Assembly (NCBI RefSeq): GCF_011759705.1
Contig: NZ_JAAOZF010000001.1
Coordinates: forward strand, 2,404,551 to 2,468,550
Reading direction: 5' to 3'
DNA: 64,000 bases
DNA from: Microbacterium ulmi
GTDB taxonomy: Bacteria > Actinomycetota > Actinomycetes > Actinomycetales > Microbacteriaceae
Part shown: positions 30,539-39,706 of the stretch, one piece after another
Layout of the letters: each line of letters opens with the position of its first letter
How positions within the stretch are numbered: position 1 is the stretch's first letter
Made by a program: the position numbers and the translations under genes
The notes under the pieces: model-generated
The model's database searches: none
Told to the model about the DNA's origin: nothing
What the model saw: the letters and a program-made list of their open reading frames with translations, nothing else

Positions 30539-31840
30539 GTGACCACGAGGCTCCCCGTCGCGCCGGCTCCGGCCTCCGCAGGGGCCGCCCACGCGCGCAA
30601 CGGCACGCTCGGCCTCCCGCAGGGCATCGCGCTGTACATCGCGTCGGTGCTGGGGACAGGGCTCCTCGTGCTGCCCGGTCTGGCGGCCGAGGTCGCGGGG
30701 CCGGCGAGCGTCGTCGCCGTCGTCGCGGTGATCGCGCTGTCGATCCCGCTCGCGGGCACGTTCGCGGCGCTCGCGGCCCGCTATCCCGACCCCGGCGGTG
30801 TCGCGAGCTACGCGCGGCGCGCGCTCGGCGACACCGTCGCCCGCATGACGGGGTACTGGTTCATGTTCGGCGTCGCGGCGGGCGCACCCGTCGTGGCGGT
30901 GCTCGGCGCCGAGTACGTGACGGCCGTCGTGGGCGTCGACAGAGCCATGATCCCGGTGCTCGCTGCGGCGATCTTCCTGCCGCCGTTCGCCGTCAACGCC
31001 TTCGGCGTCCGGCTCGCCGGCTGGGTGCAGTTCGTCCTGACGGGTCTGCTGCTCGCGGTCGTGGTGCTCGTCGTCGCGCTCGCAGCGCCCGCCGTCGAGC
31101 CGCAGAACTTCACGCCGTTCCTGCCGCACGGGTGGGCAGGTGTGGGCACCGCGGTCAGCCTGTTCGTGTGGGCGTTCGCGGGGTGGGAGGTCGGCACGCA
31201 CATCTCCGGCGAGTTCCGCAACCCTCGTCGCGACATCCCGCTCGCCACGGGCATCGCGCTCGTCGTCACGGGTGCCTGCTACCTCGTGCTCCAGGTCGTG
31301 ACGGTCGGCGCGCTCGGCGGAGCCGCGGGCGACGGGCAGGTGCCCCTGCTCGAGCTCGCCCGCCTCGGATCGACGGATCTCGGCACCGTCCTGGTCGGCA
31401 CGATCGCGGCGATCGTCGCGCTCGGAGTCCTCAACGCCTACCTCGCGGCGTTCGCGAAGCTCGGTTCGTCGCTCGCCGTCAACCGCGACCTGCCGCGATG
31501 GTTCGCGAGAGGCGCCGAAGCGGGCGGCATCCCTCGTCGCGCCCTCGCCCTGACGGGAGCGACGTTCCTCGCGTACTTCGTGCTCATGCTCGCGACGGGC
31601 ATCGACCTCACGCCGTTCATCCTCGTGCACACCAGCAGCATGGTGGCGATCTATGCGATCGGCATGGTCGCCGCCGTGCGGCTGCTGCGCCGCGGCACAC
31701 CGGGCTGGTGGATGGCGCTGGTCGCGACCGTGCTGTGCGCCGGCATGCTCGCCCTCGCGGTGCGATCGCTCCTTCCCGCCGCCGTCCTCGCGATCGTGGC
31801 CGTCGCCGTCACGGTGTGGCGGCGCATCCGTCGTCGCTGA
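30539..31840 (+). CDS. APC family amino acid permease
   Basis: A 433-residue integral membrane transporter with about twelve helices. The first helix region LPQGIALYIASVLGTGLLVLPGLAAEVAGPAS carries the G-T-G unwound segment of APC permeases, and FVWAFAGWEVGTHISGEFRNPRRDIPLA is the typical helix 6-loop motif. Substrate specificity cannot be predicted. The GTG is chosen from the family N-terminus. It is a single gene that converges on kgd across a strong palindrome. Confidence 0.9.
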   Translation: MTTRLPVAPAPASAGAAHARNGTLGLPQGIALYIASVLGTGLLVLPGLAAEVAGPASVVAVVAVIALSIPLAGTFAALAARYPDPGGVASYARRALGDTVARMTGYWFMFGVAAGAPVVAVLGAEYVTAVVGVDRAMIPVLAAAIFLPPFAVNAFGVRLAGWVQFVLTGLLLAVVVLVVALAAPAVEPQNFTPFLPHGWAGVGTAVSLFVWAFAGWEVGTHISGEFRNPRRDIPLATGIALVVTGACYLVLQVVTVGALGGAAGDGQVPLLELARLGSTDLGTVLVGTIAAIVALGVLNAYLAAFAKLGSSLAVNRDLPRWFARGAEAGGIPRRALALTGATFLAYFVLMLATGIDLTPFILVHTSSMVAIYAIGMVAAVRLLRRGTPGWWMALVATVLCAGMLALAVRSLLPAAVLAIVAVAVTVWRRIRRR

Positions 31841-32053
31841 GGCCTCGCGCCGCCCGCGCCCTGCGCTCGCACCGTCGCGCGTCTCGGCACGGCCGCGCCG
31901 CGCCGCACCGCTCGGAACCGCTCCGGGCCGCGCCGAACCACGGCGAGCCGCGCCGAACCACGCCCCCCGCGTCGCGACGCGCGGGGCGCAGCGGCGAGAT
32001 CAAGCGGGGACGGATGCCGCGGCATCCGTCCCCGCTTTCGCGAAGCGCGATGG
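31841..32053. other. Convergent intergenic region, GC-rich simple repeats
   Basis: It holds repeated CCGCGCCGAACCACG-like words (about 31923-31966) and the 36-nt palindrome. No gene is seen. Confidence 0.5.
32002..32037. terminator. Bidirectional terminator-like perfect 36-nt palindrome
   Basis: Each arm (AAGCGGGGACGGATGCCG and its exact complement) is 18 nt. It sits between the convergent permease and kgd genes and can fold identically in both transcripts. Confidence 0.8.
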
Positions 32054-35000
32054 CTACAGCGTCAGCGCCTTCTGCAGCAGCTCGGCCTGCTCGACGGCAT
32101 GGATCTTCGGCGAGCCCGTCGCAGGCGAGGCGGCGGCCTTGCGCGAGACGCGGCGGATCGTGCGACCGTGCAGGTGCTTGACGAGCTCGAGCGCGATGAA
32201 GGGCCACGCGCCCTGGTTCTCGGGCTCGTCCTGCACCCACACGAGCTCGGCGCCGGGGTAGCTGTCGATGACGGCGTTGAGCTCGGCGACGGGCGCCGGG
32301 TAGTACTGCTCGAGCCGCACGAGCGCGATCTCGGGGTTCGGGTTCTTCTCGAGCTCGGACGCGAGATCCCAGTGGATCTTGCCGGCGTGCAGGAGGACGC
32401 GCTTGACGGCGGCCTTGTCGATCGGGCGCGAATCGTCGAGCACGGGCTCGAAGCGACCCGTCACGAAGTCCGCCACGGGGCTCGTGGCGCCGCGCAGACG
32501 CAGCATCGCCTTCGGCGTGAAGACGATGAGAGGACGCCGAGGGCGCTGGTAGGCCTGACGGCGCAGGAGGTGGAAGTACGACGCCGGCGTCGAGGGGCGC
32601 GCGACCGTCATGTTGTCCTGCGCGCACATCTGCAGGTAGCGCTCGATGCGCGCCGACGAATGGTCGGGGCCCTGGCCCTCGTAGCCGTGGGGGAGCAGGA
32701 GCACGACGCCCGACTGCTGACCCCACTTCTGCTCGGCGGCCGAGATGTACTCGTCGATGACCGACTGTGCTCCGTTGGCGAAGTCGCCGAACTGTCCCTC
32801 CCACAGCACGAGGGAGTCGGCGCGCTCGACCGAGTAGCCGTACTCGAACGCCATCGCGGCGTACTCGCTCAGGAGCGAGTCGTACACGAAGAACCGGCCC
32901 TGGTTGTCGGACAGGTTCGTGAGCGGGATCCACTCCTGACCGTTCGCGCGGTCGTGCAGGACGGCGTGGCGCTGCACGAACGTGCCGCGGCGCGAGTCCT
33001 GACCGGCGAGGCGGACGTTCGTGCCCTCGAGCAGGAGCGAGCCGTAGGCGAGGAGCTCGCCGAACGCCCAGTCGATCGCGCCGCTGCGGCTCATGTCGAG
33101 GCGCTTGTCGAGCAGCTGCTGCAGCTTCGGGTGCACCGTGAAGCCCTCGGGCTTGTTGACGAACGTGTCGCCGATGAGCTGGACGACCTCCCTGCCGACG
33201 CCGGTCGTCTCGGGGGCGCCGGAGACGGGCTCGACGGCCACGGCATCCGCCACGATGCCCGACGCGCCCGTCTGCGCGGCGTGCGTCTCGGCGAAGGCGA
33301 TCTCGAGACGGTCCTGGAAGTCGCGCTTGGCCTGCTCGTACTCCTCTTCGGTGATGTCTCCGCGGCCGACGAGGGCTTCGACGTACAGGCGGCGCACGGA
33401 GCGCTTCGCCTCGATGAGGTTCGTCATGAGGGGCTGCGTCATCGACGGGTCGTCGCCCTCGTTGTGCCCGCGGCGACGGTAGCAGACGAGGTCGATCACG
33501 ACGTCGCGGTGGAAGCGCTCGCGGTACGCGAACGCGACCTGTGCCACCCGGACGACGGCCTCGGGGTCGTCGCCGTTGACGTGGAAGATCGGCGCCTGGA
33601 TCGTCTTGGCGACATCCGTCGCGTACACCGACGAGCGGCCGTCGCCCGGCACCGTCGTGAAGCCGACCTGGTTGTTGACCACGACGTGGATCGTGCCGCC
33701 CGTGCGGTAGCCGCGCAGCTGCGACATCTGCAGCGTCTCGACGACGACGCCCTGACCGGCGAACGCCGCGTCGCCGTGGACGAGCAGCGGCAGCCACGAG
33801 AACGTGCCGATCGGCTTGCGGTCCTGCTTGGCGCGCACGATGCCCTCGAGCACGCCGTCGACGGTCTCGAGGTGGGAGGGGTTCGCGGCCAGGAGCACGG
33901 GGACCTCCTGCCCGCCGTCTGCGATGAAGGTGCCCTCCGTGCCGAGGTGGTACTTGACGTCGCCCGAGCCGCTCTTGCTGCCGACGGCCACTGCGCCCTC
34001 GAACTCGCGGAAGACCTGGCCGTACGTCTTGCCGGCGATGTTCGTGAGCACGTTGAGGCGGCCGCGGTGGGCCATGCCGATGCCGACGCCATCGAGCCCG
34101 GCGAGCGCGGCGCCCTGCAGGATCTCGTCGAGGAGCGGGATGAGGGACTCGCCGCCTTCGAGGCTGAAGCGCTTCTGGCCGACGTACTTCGTCTGCAGGA
34201 ACGTCTCGAACGCCTCGGCCTGGTTGAGCTTGTCGAGGATGCGGAGCTGCTCGTCGTGGCCGGGCTTCTCGTACTTGAGCTCGACGTTCTGCTGGAACCA
34301 CGCACGCTGCTCGGGGTCCTGGATGTGCATGTACTCGATGCCGATCGTGCGGCAGTACGAGTCGCGGAGCACGCCCAGGATGTCGCGCAGCTTCATGATG
34401 CGCTTGCCGCCGAAGCCGCCCGTGACGAACTCGCGGTCGAGGTCCCAGAACGTGAGCCCGTGGTTCTCGATCTCGAGGTCGGGGTGGGTGCGCTGCACGT
34501 ACTCGAGCGGGTCGATGTCGGCCATGAGGTGGCCGCGGACGCGGAACGCGTTGATGAGCTCCTGCACGCGCGCCGTCTTGTCGACGCGCTCGGCGAGGTC
34601 GACGTTGATGTCGGCGGCCCAGTGGATGGGGGCGTAGGGGATGCGGAGGGCGGAGAAGATGCTGTCGTAGAAGCCGCGCTGCCCGATGAGCAGCTCGTGC
34701 ACCTTCTTGAGGAACTCGCCCGAGCCCGCGCCCTGGATGACCCGGTGGTCGTACGTGCTCGTGAGGGTGATGGTCTTGCCGATCGCGAGCTCGTTGAGCG
34801 TCTTGTCGCTCGCGCCCTGGAACTCGGCAGGGTACTCGAGGGCGCCGGCGCCGACGATGCACCCCTGACCCTTCATGAGGCGCGGCACGGAGTGCACGGT
34901 GCCGATGCCGCCCGGATTGGTCAGCGAGATCGTCGTTCCCTGGAAGTCGCCCGGCGTCAGCTTGTTGCCGCGGGCGCGGGACACGAGGTCCTCGTACGAC

Positions 35001-35770
35001 GCGAGGTACTCGCCGAACGTGAGGGTGTCGGCGCGTTTGATGCTCGGGACGAGGAGCGCGCGCGTGCCGTCGGGCTTGGGAAGGTCGATCGCGATGCCCA
35101 GGTTGATGTGTGCGGGCGCCACGACCGACGGCTTGCCGTCGATCGCGGCGTAGAACACGTTCTGGCTCGGGAACTCCTTGAGCGCCTGGATGATCGCCCA
35201 GCCGATGAGGTGCGTGAAGCTCACCTTGCCGCCGCGCGTGCGCGACATGTGGTTGTTGATCACGATCCGGTTGTCGATCATGAGCTTCGCAGGAACGGTG
35301 CGCACGCTCGTCGCGGTGGGCATCGTGAGCGACTCGTCCATGTTGGCGGCGAGGGTCTTGGGCAGGCCGCGCAGCGGCGTGACGCGATCCTCCTCCGTCG
35401 AGGCCTCGCCCGTCGACGGCGTGACGCTCGGCGCCTGCGCGGGGATCGGCTGGGCCGATGCGGGCTTGGCGGTCGTGCGCGCGATGGGCTGCGCGCCGAT
35501 GACGGGGATGGGCGCCGTCACGGGCTTCGGCTCGACCGGTGCCGCCGATGCCGGCTTCGCGACCTCGGATGCCGGCTGCGTCGGCGCCGAGGGGACGCGC
35601 ACAGCGGGCGCCTCGCCGGCGGGATGGTAGGCCTCGAGAATCGGCCACCACGCCTTGTCCACTGAGTTCTTGTCGACCTTGAACTGCTCGAAGAGTTCCT
35701 CGACGAGCCACTCATTGGCTCCGAACTCCCCTTCGCTCGAAGTCCCGACGCCCGTCACCTGGCTCGACAC
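32054..35770 (-). CDS. kgd: Multifunctional 2-oxoglutarate decarboxylase / E1-E2 (Kgd/OdhA)
   Basis: About 1238 residues, the length of mycobacterial Kgd. The N-terminal segment GANEWLVEELFEQFKVDKNSVDKAWWPILEAY is followed by a Pro/Ala linker, an E2-like acyltransferase domain (about 130-350, with HLIGWAIIQALKEFP and NPGGIGTVHSVPRLMKGQG) and the ThDP-dependent E1 (about 370-1238, with GIGMAHRGRLNVL and GDAAFAGQGVVVETLQMSQLRGY). There is no lipoyl domain, as in its relatives. It acts at the 2-oxoglutarate node of the TCA cycle. GTG 35770 is a choice; GTG 35758 is also possible. A TAGGCT box at 35846-35851 would give a 70-nt leader. Confidence 0.96.
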   Translation of the reverse strand: MSSQVTGVGTSSEGEFGANEWLVEELFEQFKVDKNSVDKAWWPILEAYHPAGEAPAVRVPSAPTQPASEVAKPASAAPVEPKPVTAPIPVIGAQPIARTTAKPASAQPIPAQAPSVTPSTGEASTEEDRVTPLRGLPKTLAANMDESLTMPTATSVRTVPAKLMIDNRIVINNHMSRTRGGKVSFTHLIGWAIIQALKEFPSQNVFYAAIDGKPSVVAPAHINLGIAIDLPKPDGTRALLVPSIKRADTLTFGEYLASYEDLVSRARGNKLTPGDFQGTTISLTNPGGIGTVHSVPRLMKGQGCIVGAGALEYPAEFQGASDKTLNELAIGKTITLTSTYDHRVIQGAGSGEFLKKVHELLIGQRGFYDSIFSALRIPYAPIHWAADINVDLAERVDKTARVQELINAFRVRGHLMADIDPLEYVQRTHPDLEIENHGLTFWDLDREFVTGGFGGKRIMKLRDILGVLRDSYCRTIGIEYMHIQDPEQRAWFQQNVELKYEKPGHDEQLRILDKLNQAEAFETFLQTKYVGQKRFSLEGGESLIPLLDEILQGAALAGLDGVGIGMAHRGRLNVLTNIAGKTYGQVFREFEGAVAVGSKSGSGDVKYHLGTEGTFIADGGQEVPVLLAANPSHLETVDGVLEGIVRAKQDRKPIGTFSWLPLLVHGDAAFAGQGVVVETLQMSQLRGYRTGGTIHVVVNNQVGFTTVPGDGRSSVYATDVAKTIQAPIFHVNGDDPEAVVRVAQVAFAYRERFHRDVVIDLVCYRRRGHNEGDDPSMTQPLMTNLIEAKRSVRRLYVEALVGRGDITEEEYEQAKRDFQDRLEIAFAETHAAQTGASGIVADAVAVEPVSGAPETTGVGREVVQLIGDTFVNKPEGFTVHPKLQQLLDKRLDMSRSGAIDWAFGELLAYGSLLLEGTNVRLAGQDSRRGTFVQRHAVLHDRANGQEWIPLTNLSDNQGRFFVYDSLLSEYAAMAFEYGYSVERADSLVLWEGQFGDFANGAQSVIDEYISAAEQKWGQQSGVVLLLPHGYEGQGPDHSSARIERYLQMCAQDNMTVARPSTPASYFHLLRRQAYQRPRRPLIVFTPKAMLRLRGATSPVADFVTGRFEPVLDDSRPIDKAAVKRVLLHAGKIHWDLASELEKNPNPEIALVRLEQYYPAPVAELNAVIDSYPGAELVWVQDEPENQGAWPFIALELVKHLHGRTIRRVSRKAAASPATGSPKIHAVEQAELLQKALTL

Positions 35771-35845
35771 GCTCGATCGCCTGCTTTCCTCAGTGAAGAT
35801 TGGAGAACGTGCGGGGCAGGATGCCGCCCACACGCACGACTGACA

Positions 35846-35851
35846 AGCCTA
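35846..35851 (-). promoter_or_regulatory. -10 box TAGGCT upstream of kgd
   Basis: A minus-strand TAGGCT about 75 nt before the chosen kgd start. The -35 is weak. Confidence 0.4.
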
Positions 35852-35934
35852 ACCCAGTCTGATGAGCACTTTCCCTGTCCTGGAGTTGCGTTCGGGCACG
35901 AACATGCATCATTATCCGCGCGACGTGGAGTCAC

Positions 35935-35940
35935 TACCCT
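35935..35940 (+). promoter_or_regulatory. -10 box TACCCT of guaB1
   Basis: TTATCC lies 17 nt upstream as a possible -35. The GTG of guaB1 starts 7 nt downstream, so the transcript should be leaderless. Confidence 0.5.
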
Positions 35941-35947
35941 GGGGATC

Positions 35948-37405
35948 GTGGAATTCTACGGTGAGCAGCCCGACGTCGACCTGACTTACTCGGACGTCTT
36001 CCTCGTCCCGCGTCGCTCATCCGTCACGAGCCGCCTCGATGTCGATCTCTCCCCGGGCGACGGCACGAACGCCACCATCCCGCTCGTATCGGCCAACATG
36101 AACTCCGTCACGGGGGCACGACTGGCGGCGACGCTCGCGCGCCGCGGCGGACTCGGCGTCCTGCCGCAGGACATGCCCCTGCAGGAGCTGGATGCCGCGA
36201 TCCGCTGGGTCAAGGCGCAGCCCGTGCCGTGGGACACGCCTCTCGTCCTCCCGCCCGAGGCGACGGTCGCCGATGCGTCGCGGCTGCTGCCGGCGACGGA
36301 CGGCCACGGCATCGTCGTGTCGGCGGCCGCGCCCGCGGCGCTCAAGATCGACGACGTGCTCGGGGTCGTCCCCGCCAGGCGCCTGGGCACGGCGCTGCCC
36401 GACGCGCGCCTCGGCGACCTCGCCCGCGGGCGCGCGGCGTCCATCGACGCCGACGACGTCGAGAGCGCGCGACATGCGTTCGACCTCATCGTCGGCGCGG
36501 GGGCGGAGACCGTGTGCGTCCTGCACCACGGCTTCGTCGTCGGCACGCTGTCGAGCCGCACGGCGCTGCGCTCGACCCTGTATCGGCCCGCCGTCGACGA
36601 CGACGGCCGCCTCATCGTCGCGGCAGCCGTCGGGATCAACGGAGACGTCGCGGCGAAGGCGCAGGCGCTCGCGGCCGCCGGCGTCGACCTGCTCGTCGTC
36701 GACACGGCGCACGGTCACCAGGAGGGGATGCTGCGAGCGCTGCGCACCGTGTCGGAGCTCGACCTCGGCATCCCGATCGCAGCGGGCAACGTCGTGACGG
36801 CCGAAGGCGTGCACGATCTCGTCGCGGCGGGCGCCGACATCCTGAAGGTAGGCGTCGGACCGGGAGCGATGTGCACGACCCGCATGATGACGGCCGTCGG
36901 CCGCCCGCAGTTCTCCGCCGTCCTCGAGACGAGCGAGGCCGCGCGGATCATGGGCGCGCACGTGTGGGCCGACGGCGGCGTGCGCTACCCGCGCGACGTC
37001 GCGCTCGCGCTCGCCGCGGGCGCGGCATCCGTCATGATCGGATCGTGGTTCGCCGGCACGATCGAGGCGCCGGGCGAGCTGCTCGCCGACGACGACGGCA
37101 AGGTCTACAAGGAGTCGTGGGGGATGGCCTCGACGAAGGCCGTGCACGAGCGATTCGGGCGTCTCGACCCGTACGAGCTGGCCCGCAAGGAGCTCTTCGC
37201 GGAGGGCATCTCGTCTTCGAGGATCTACCTCGATCCGCTGCGACCCGGCCTCGAGGACCTGCTCGACATGATCACGTCGGGCGTCCGGTCGTCCTTCACC
37301 TACGCCGGCGCGTCGACGATCGCCGAGTTCCACGACCGAGCACGCGTCGGCCTGCAGTCCGCCGCCGGCTACGAAGAGGGCAAGGCGCTCCCGGTCAGCT
37401 GGTAG
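35948..37405 (+). CDS. guaB1: GuaB1-type IMP dehydrogenase-related protein (GMP reductase-like)
   Basis: A 485-residue TIM-barrel enzyme with a central CBS-like insert (about 90-205). The catalytic loop GVGPGAMCTTRMM puts the nucleophile at Cys309. It differs from GuaB2 (true IMP dehydrogenase) and matches the actinobacterial GuaB1 group, shown in mycobacteria to act as a GMP reductase in purine salvage. Single gene, divergent from kgd. A hairpin follows the stop, and then the large repeat array begins. Confidence 0.93.
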   Translation: MEFYGEQPDVDLTYSDVFLVPRRSSVTSRLDVDLSPGDGTNATIPLVSANMNSVTGARLAATLARRGGLGVLPQDMPLQELDAAIRWVKAQPVPWDTPLVLPPEATVADASRLLPATDGHGIVVSAAAPAALKIDDVLGVVPARRLGTALPDARLGDLARGRAASIDADDVESARHAFDLIVGAGAETVCVLHHGFVVGTLSSRTALRSTLYRPAVDDDGRLIVAAAVGINGDVAAKAQALAAAGVDLLVVDTAHGHQEGMLRALRTVSELDLGIPIAAGNVVTAEGVHDLVAAGADILKVGVGPGAMCTTRMMTAVGRPQFSAVLETSEAARIMGAHVWADGGVRYPRDVALALAAGAASVMIGSWFAGTIEAPGELLADDDGKVYKESWGMASTKAVHERFGRLDPYELARKELFAEGISSSRIYLDPLRPGLEDLLDMITSGVRSSFTYAGASTIAEFHDRARVGLQSAAGYEEGKALPVSW

Positions 37406-37417
37406 CGCTGCACGGTG

Positions 37418-37443
37418 ACGGATGCCGCAGCCGCGGCGTCCGT
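37418..37443 (+). terminator. Terminator-like hairpin after guaB1
   Basis: ACGGATGCCGC pairs with GCGGCGTCCGT (one mismatch) around AGCC, 13 nt after the stop. Confidence 0.6.
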
Positions 37444-37532
37444 GCGTGCAGGCGTGCGGCGTCCGGGCGGGCGGGCGGGCGTGCGGGGTCCGGGCGTGCG
37501 GCGTCCGGGCGGGCTGGCCCGGCGCCGATCCC

Positions 37533-38198
37533 ACGTTCCCGCGACGGCGGGTGTTCGGTGCGCGGGCGGCGTGGTTCCCGCGTCTGCGGGTGTTCGGTGC
37601 AACCGCGGCGCATAGGAGCGGCGCCTTCGCACGAGTGTGCAGCGGTCGGGTGGTCAGGCCTGGGTCTCGCGTCTGCGGCTGTTCGGTGCGCGGGGGCGCG
37701 TGGTTCCCGCGTCTGCGGGTGTTCGGTGCGCGGGGCGGCGTGGTTCCCGCCTCTGCGGGTGTTCGGTGCCACCGCGGCGCATGGAAGCGGCGCCTCTGCA
37801 CGAAAGGGCAGCGGTGGGGTGGTCAGGCGTGGTTCCCGCGACTGCGGCTGTTCGGTGCGCGGGGGCGCGTGGTTCCCGCGTCTGCGGGTGTTCGGTGCGC
37901 GGGAGCGGCGTGGTTCCCGCGACTGCGGGAGTTCGGTGCAACCGCGGCGCATAGAAGCGGCGCCTTTGCACGAGTGTGCAGCGGTCGGGTGGTCAGGCGT
38001 GGTTCCCGCGTCTGCGGGTGTTCGGTGTGCGCGGGGCGGCGTGGTTCTCGCGACTGCGGGTGTTCGGTGCCACCGCGGTGCATAGGAGCGGCGCCTCTGC
38101 ACGAAAGGGCAGCGGTGGGGTGGTCAGGCGTGGTTCCCATGACTGCGGCTGTTCGGTGCGCGGGGGCGCGTGGTTCCCGCGTCTGCGGGTGTTCGGTG
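37533..38198 (+). repeat. Higher-order repeat array: 12 copies of a 30-nt core
   Basis: The core begins CGTGGTTCCCGCGTCTGCGG and ends TGTTCGGTG. Copies start at 37533 (28 nt), 37570, 37659, 37699, 37739, 37828, 37868, 37909, 37998, 38040, 38129 and 38169. Two spacer types alternate: a 9-12-nt one (CGCGGG-rich) and a 59-nt one (37600-37658, 37769-37827, 37939-37997, 38070-38128) that is itself repeated. The super-repeat is about 169 nt. Most cores contain a CCCGC/GCGGG mini-hairpin. No other gene in the window carries it. Confidence 0.9.
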
Positions 38199-38630
38199 CG
38201 ACCGCGGCGCGTGGGCTGAACCCCTTGCGAACACGTGAGGAGGTCGGATGCAGCGAACCGGCGCACGGCGATCCCGCCGCTGAAGCCGATCATCCCGGCG
38301 GGACGTCGTTCGATCCCGCGGCGCATTGGTGTCACGGTGCCTCACGGCACGTGGGCCGCACAGTCGTATGTGTCACCGCACATCGGTCGCGCGGCGCCGA
38401 GATCTCGCGGCATCGAGGACTCGCCGCATCCGGGTCTCATGGCGCCGAGATCTCGCGGCGCCCAGTCGCGTGACTGCACCTTCTTTTGCGCCCGCCGCTC
38501 CTCTCGGCCCGCGACGGAGGCGAGGAGCCGGATGCGCGGAGCCGTCGCGCACCGCTGACCGTGGGGATGCACGGAGGCGGGGCTGTCGTGTGAGACGACC
38601 GGCGCGGGATGCCGTGGCGGAGCGATCCCG

Positions 38631-39584
38631 TCACGGCCGCGGGAGCACGCTCGGGAGGCCCGATCCCGTCAGGATGTCGTAGATCGCGCGCGGGACATCG
38701 GCATCCTTCGCCTCCCATCGTGAGAACGCGCGCACCTCCCGGCGGATCTCGTTCTCGCGGTTCTTCTCGTCGATGACCGCCTGCTCCGCGGTCCGGCCGT
38801 CGAGGAACGCCGGATCGAGGTACTTCGCTCTTCCGTCGATCTCGCACCAGTGGTCGTGCTCCGGGAAGTACAGGTCGGCGAAGACGACGCGTCCGCTTGC
38901 GAGCACCCGCCGCTCCTGGAGGCGCGGCCTCGGAAAGCCGAGCTGCGCGACGAGGACTCGACTCTGCGACTCCCGGACGTTGGCTGCGAGCGGGCTCGCG
39001 AAAGAGATCGCCCGGAGCGCACGGGCCTCTCCGCGTCGTCCTCGCTGGGACTCCCACAGCTCGGCGATCACGCCGAGATCGGCCAGCGCGCCGCCGTCGC
39101 GTCCCGACCAGATCGCCTGGTCGACGACCGACACCCCGCGCACGAACGGCTCGGCCCGGGCCAGGTCGAGCGCGGTCTGGGCAGGGGTCGTGATCGCATG
39201 GATGCCAAAGGGCACGGTCTCGATGCCTTCGAGGTCGCGGGTCCGTCGGCGGATGAGTCCGCTGGAGCGGCCGCCACCTGCGGCAGGACAGGTGACGTCG
39301 ATGCGCTCGGGCCACGCGCCGAGCACGTCGATGTCCCACCACGCCGCCGCGGCGAAGTGCGAGAACACGACCGGGCCGCGCACCCGACGAACGATCTCCG
39401 AGAGCCGCGCTCGATGCCGCTCGATCGGCAGGAGAGCGCGCCACTCGTTCGTGCGGACGAACGCGCCCGCGGCGATCCTCGTCCAGCTGCCGTCGTCGAG
39501 CGCACGCCTCAGCTTCCGGTTGTCGATCGGGTCGATGCGGTCGCGCCGGCGGACGACGTCGAGGGGCAGCGTGAGCTGGTTCAC
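38631..39584 (-). CDS. Orphan AbiEi-like protein with C-terminal nuclease-like region
   Basis: A 317-residue protein. The N-terminus (RKLRRALDDGSWTRIAAGAFV, FSHFAAAAWWDIDVLG) resembles the winged-helix antitoxin domain of type IV (AbiE) toxin-antitoxin proteins. The C-terminal part, FADLYFPEHDHWCEIDGRAKYLD, resembles the DUF559/very-short-patch-repair endonuclease fold with a D-x(n)-E-x-D arrangement. Such orphan fusions are common in actinobacteria, and their role is untested. No AbiEii toxin is nearby. A GTG follows a degenerate CAGGCT box by 6 nt. Repeat arrays sharing one core lie on both sides of it. Confidence 0.8.
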   Translation of the reverse strand: MNQLTLPLDVVRRRDRIDPIDNRKLRRALDDGSWTRIAAGAFVRTNEWRALLPIERHRARLSEIVRRVRGPVVFSHFAAAAWWDIDVLGAWPERIDVTCPAAGGGRSSGLIRRRTRDLEGIETVPFGIHAITTPAQTALDLARAEPFVRGVSVVDQAIWSGRDGGALADLGVIAELWESQRGRRGEARALRAISFASPLAANVRESQSRVLVAQLGFPRPRLQERRVLASGRVVFADLYFPEHDHWCEIDGRAKYLDPAFLDGRTAEQAVIDEKNRENEIRREVRAFSRWEAKDADVPRAIYDILTGSGLPSVLPRP

Positions 39585-39706
39585 CCTCCGAGCCTGCGCC
39601 GCCCGAGAGGCCGACCGCCGACCCCGTCGCACGGCGGTGGAGCGAATCGGTGCATCTGCCCCGGGGGAGGAGCCGAGGAGCGGATCAGGACGCCGTGTCG
39701 CGGCAT

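Larger units (their letters stand above)
37406..38630. other. 1.2-kb non-coding region dominated by a repeat array
   Basis: It holds the guaB1 hairpin (37418-37443), short CGTGCGGCGTCCGGGCGGGC-like tandem units (37450-37520), the 12-copy higher-order array (37533-38198), and a pair of GGCGCCGAGATCTCGCGGC repeats (38393-38411, 38441-38459). Many frames stay open only because of base composition. Unit spacings of 39-42 and 89 nt keep no reading frame, so I see no gene. Confidence 0.75.

Noticed and set aside
32099..35665. 1188-codon frame opposite kgd
   Set aside because: It is antisense to a clearly functional gene with intact motifs. Such mirror frames are expected at this GC content.
37533..38198. 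CRISPR array
   Set aside because: Repeat length is right, but spacers are only 9-12 or 59 nt, and both kinds are themselves repeated. No cas gene is present.
36017..38335. Long open frames on both strands through the repeat array (proteins rich in TEHPQTREPR- or VFGAR-like repeats)
   Set aside because: Repeat spacing of 39, 40, 41, 42 and 89 nt shifts the frame at nearly every unit. There are no ribosome sites. Frames stay open only because of high GC.
38431..38630. Toxin gene partner for the AbiEi-like protein
   Set aside because: No frame here shows nucleotidyltransferase motifs. The frames are antisense shadows or repeat-derived.
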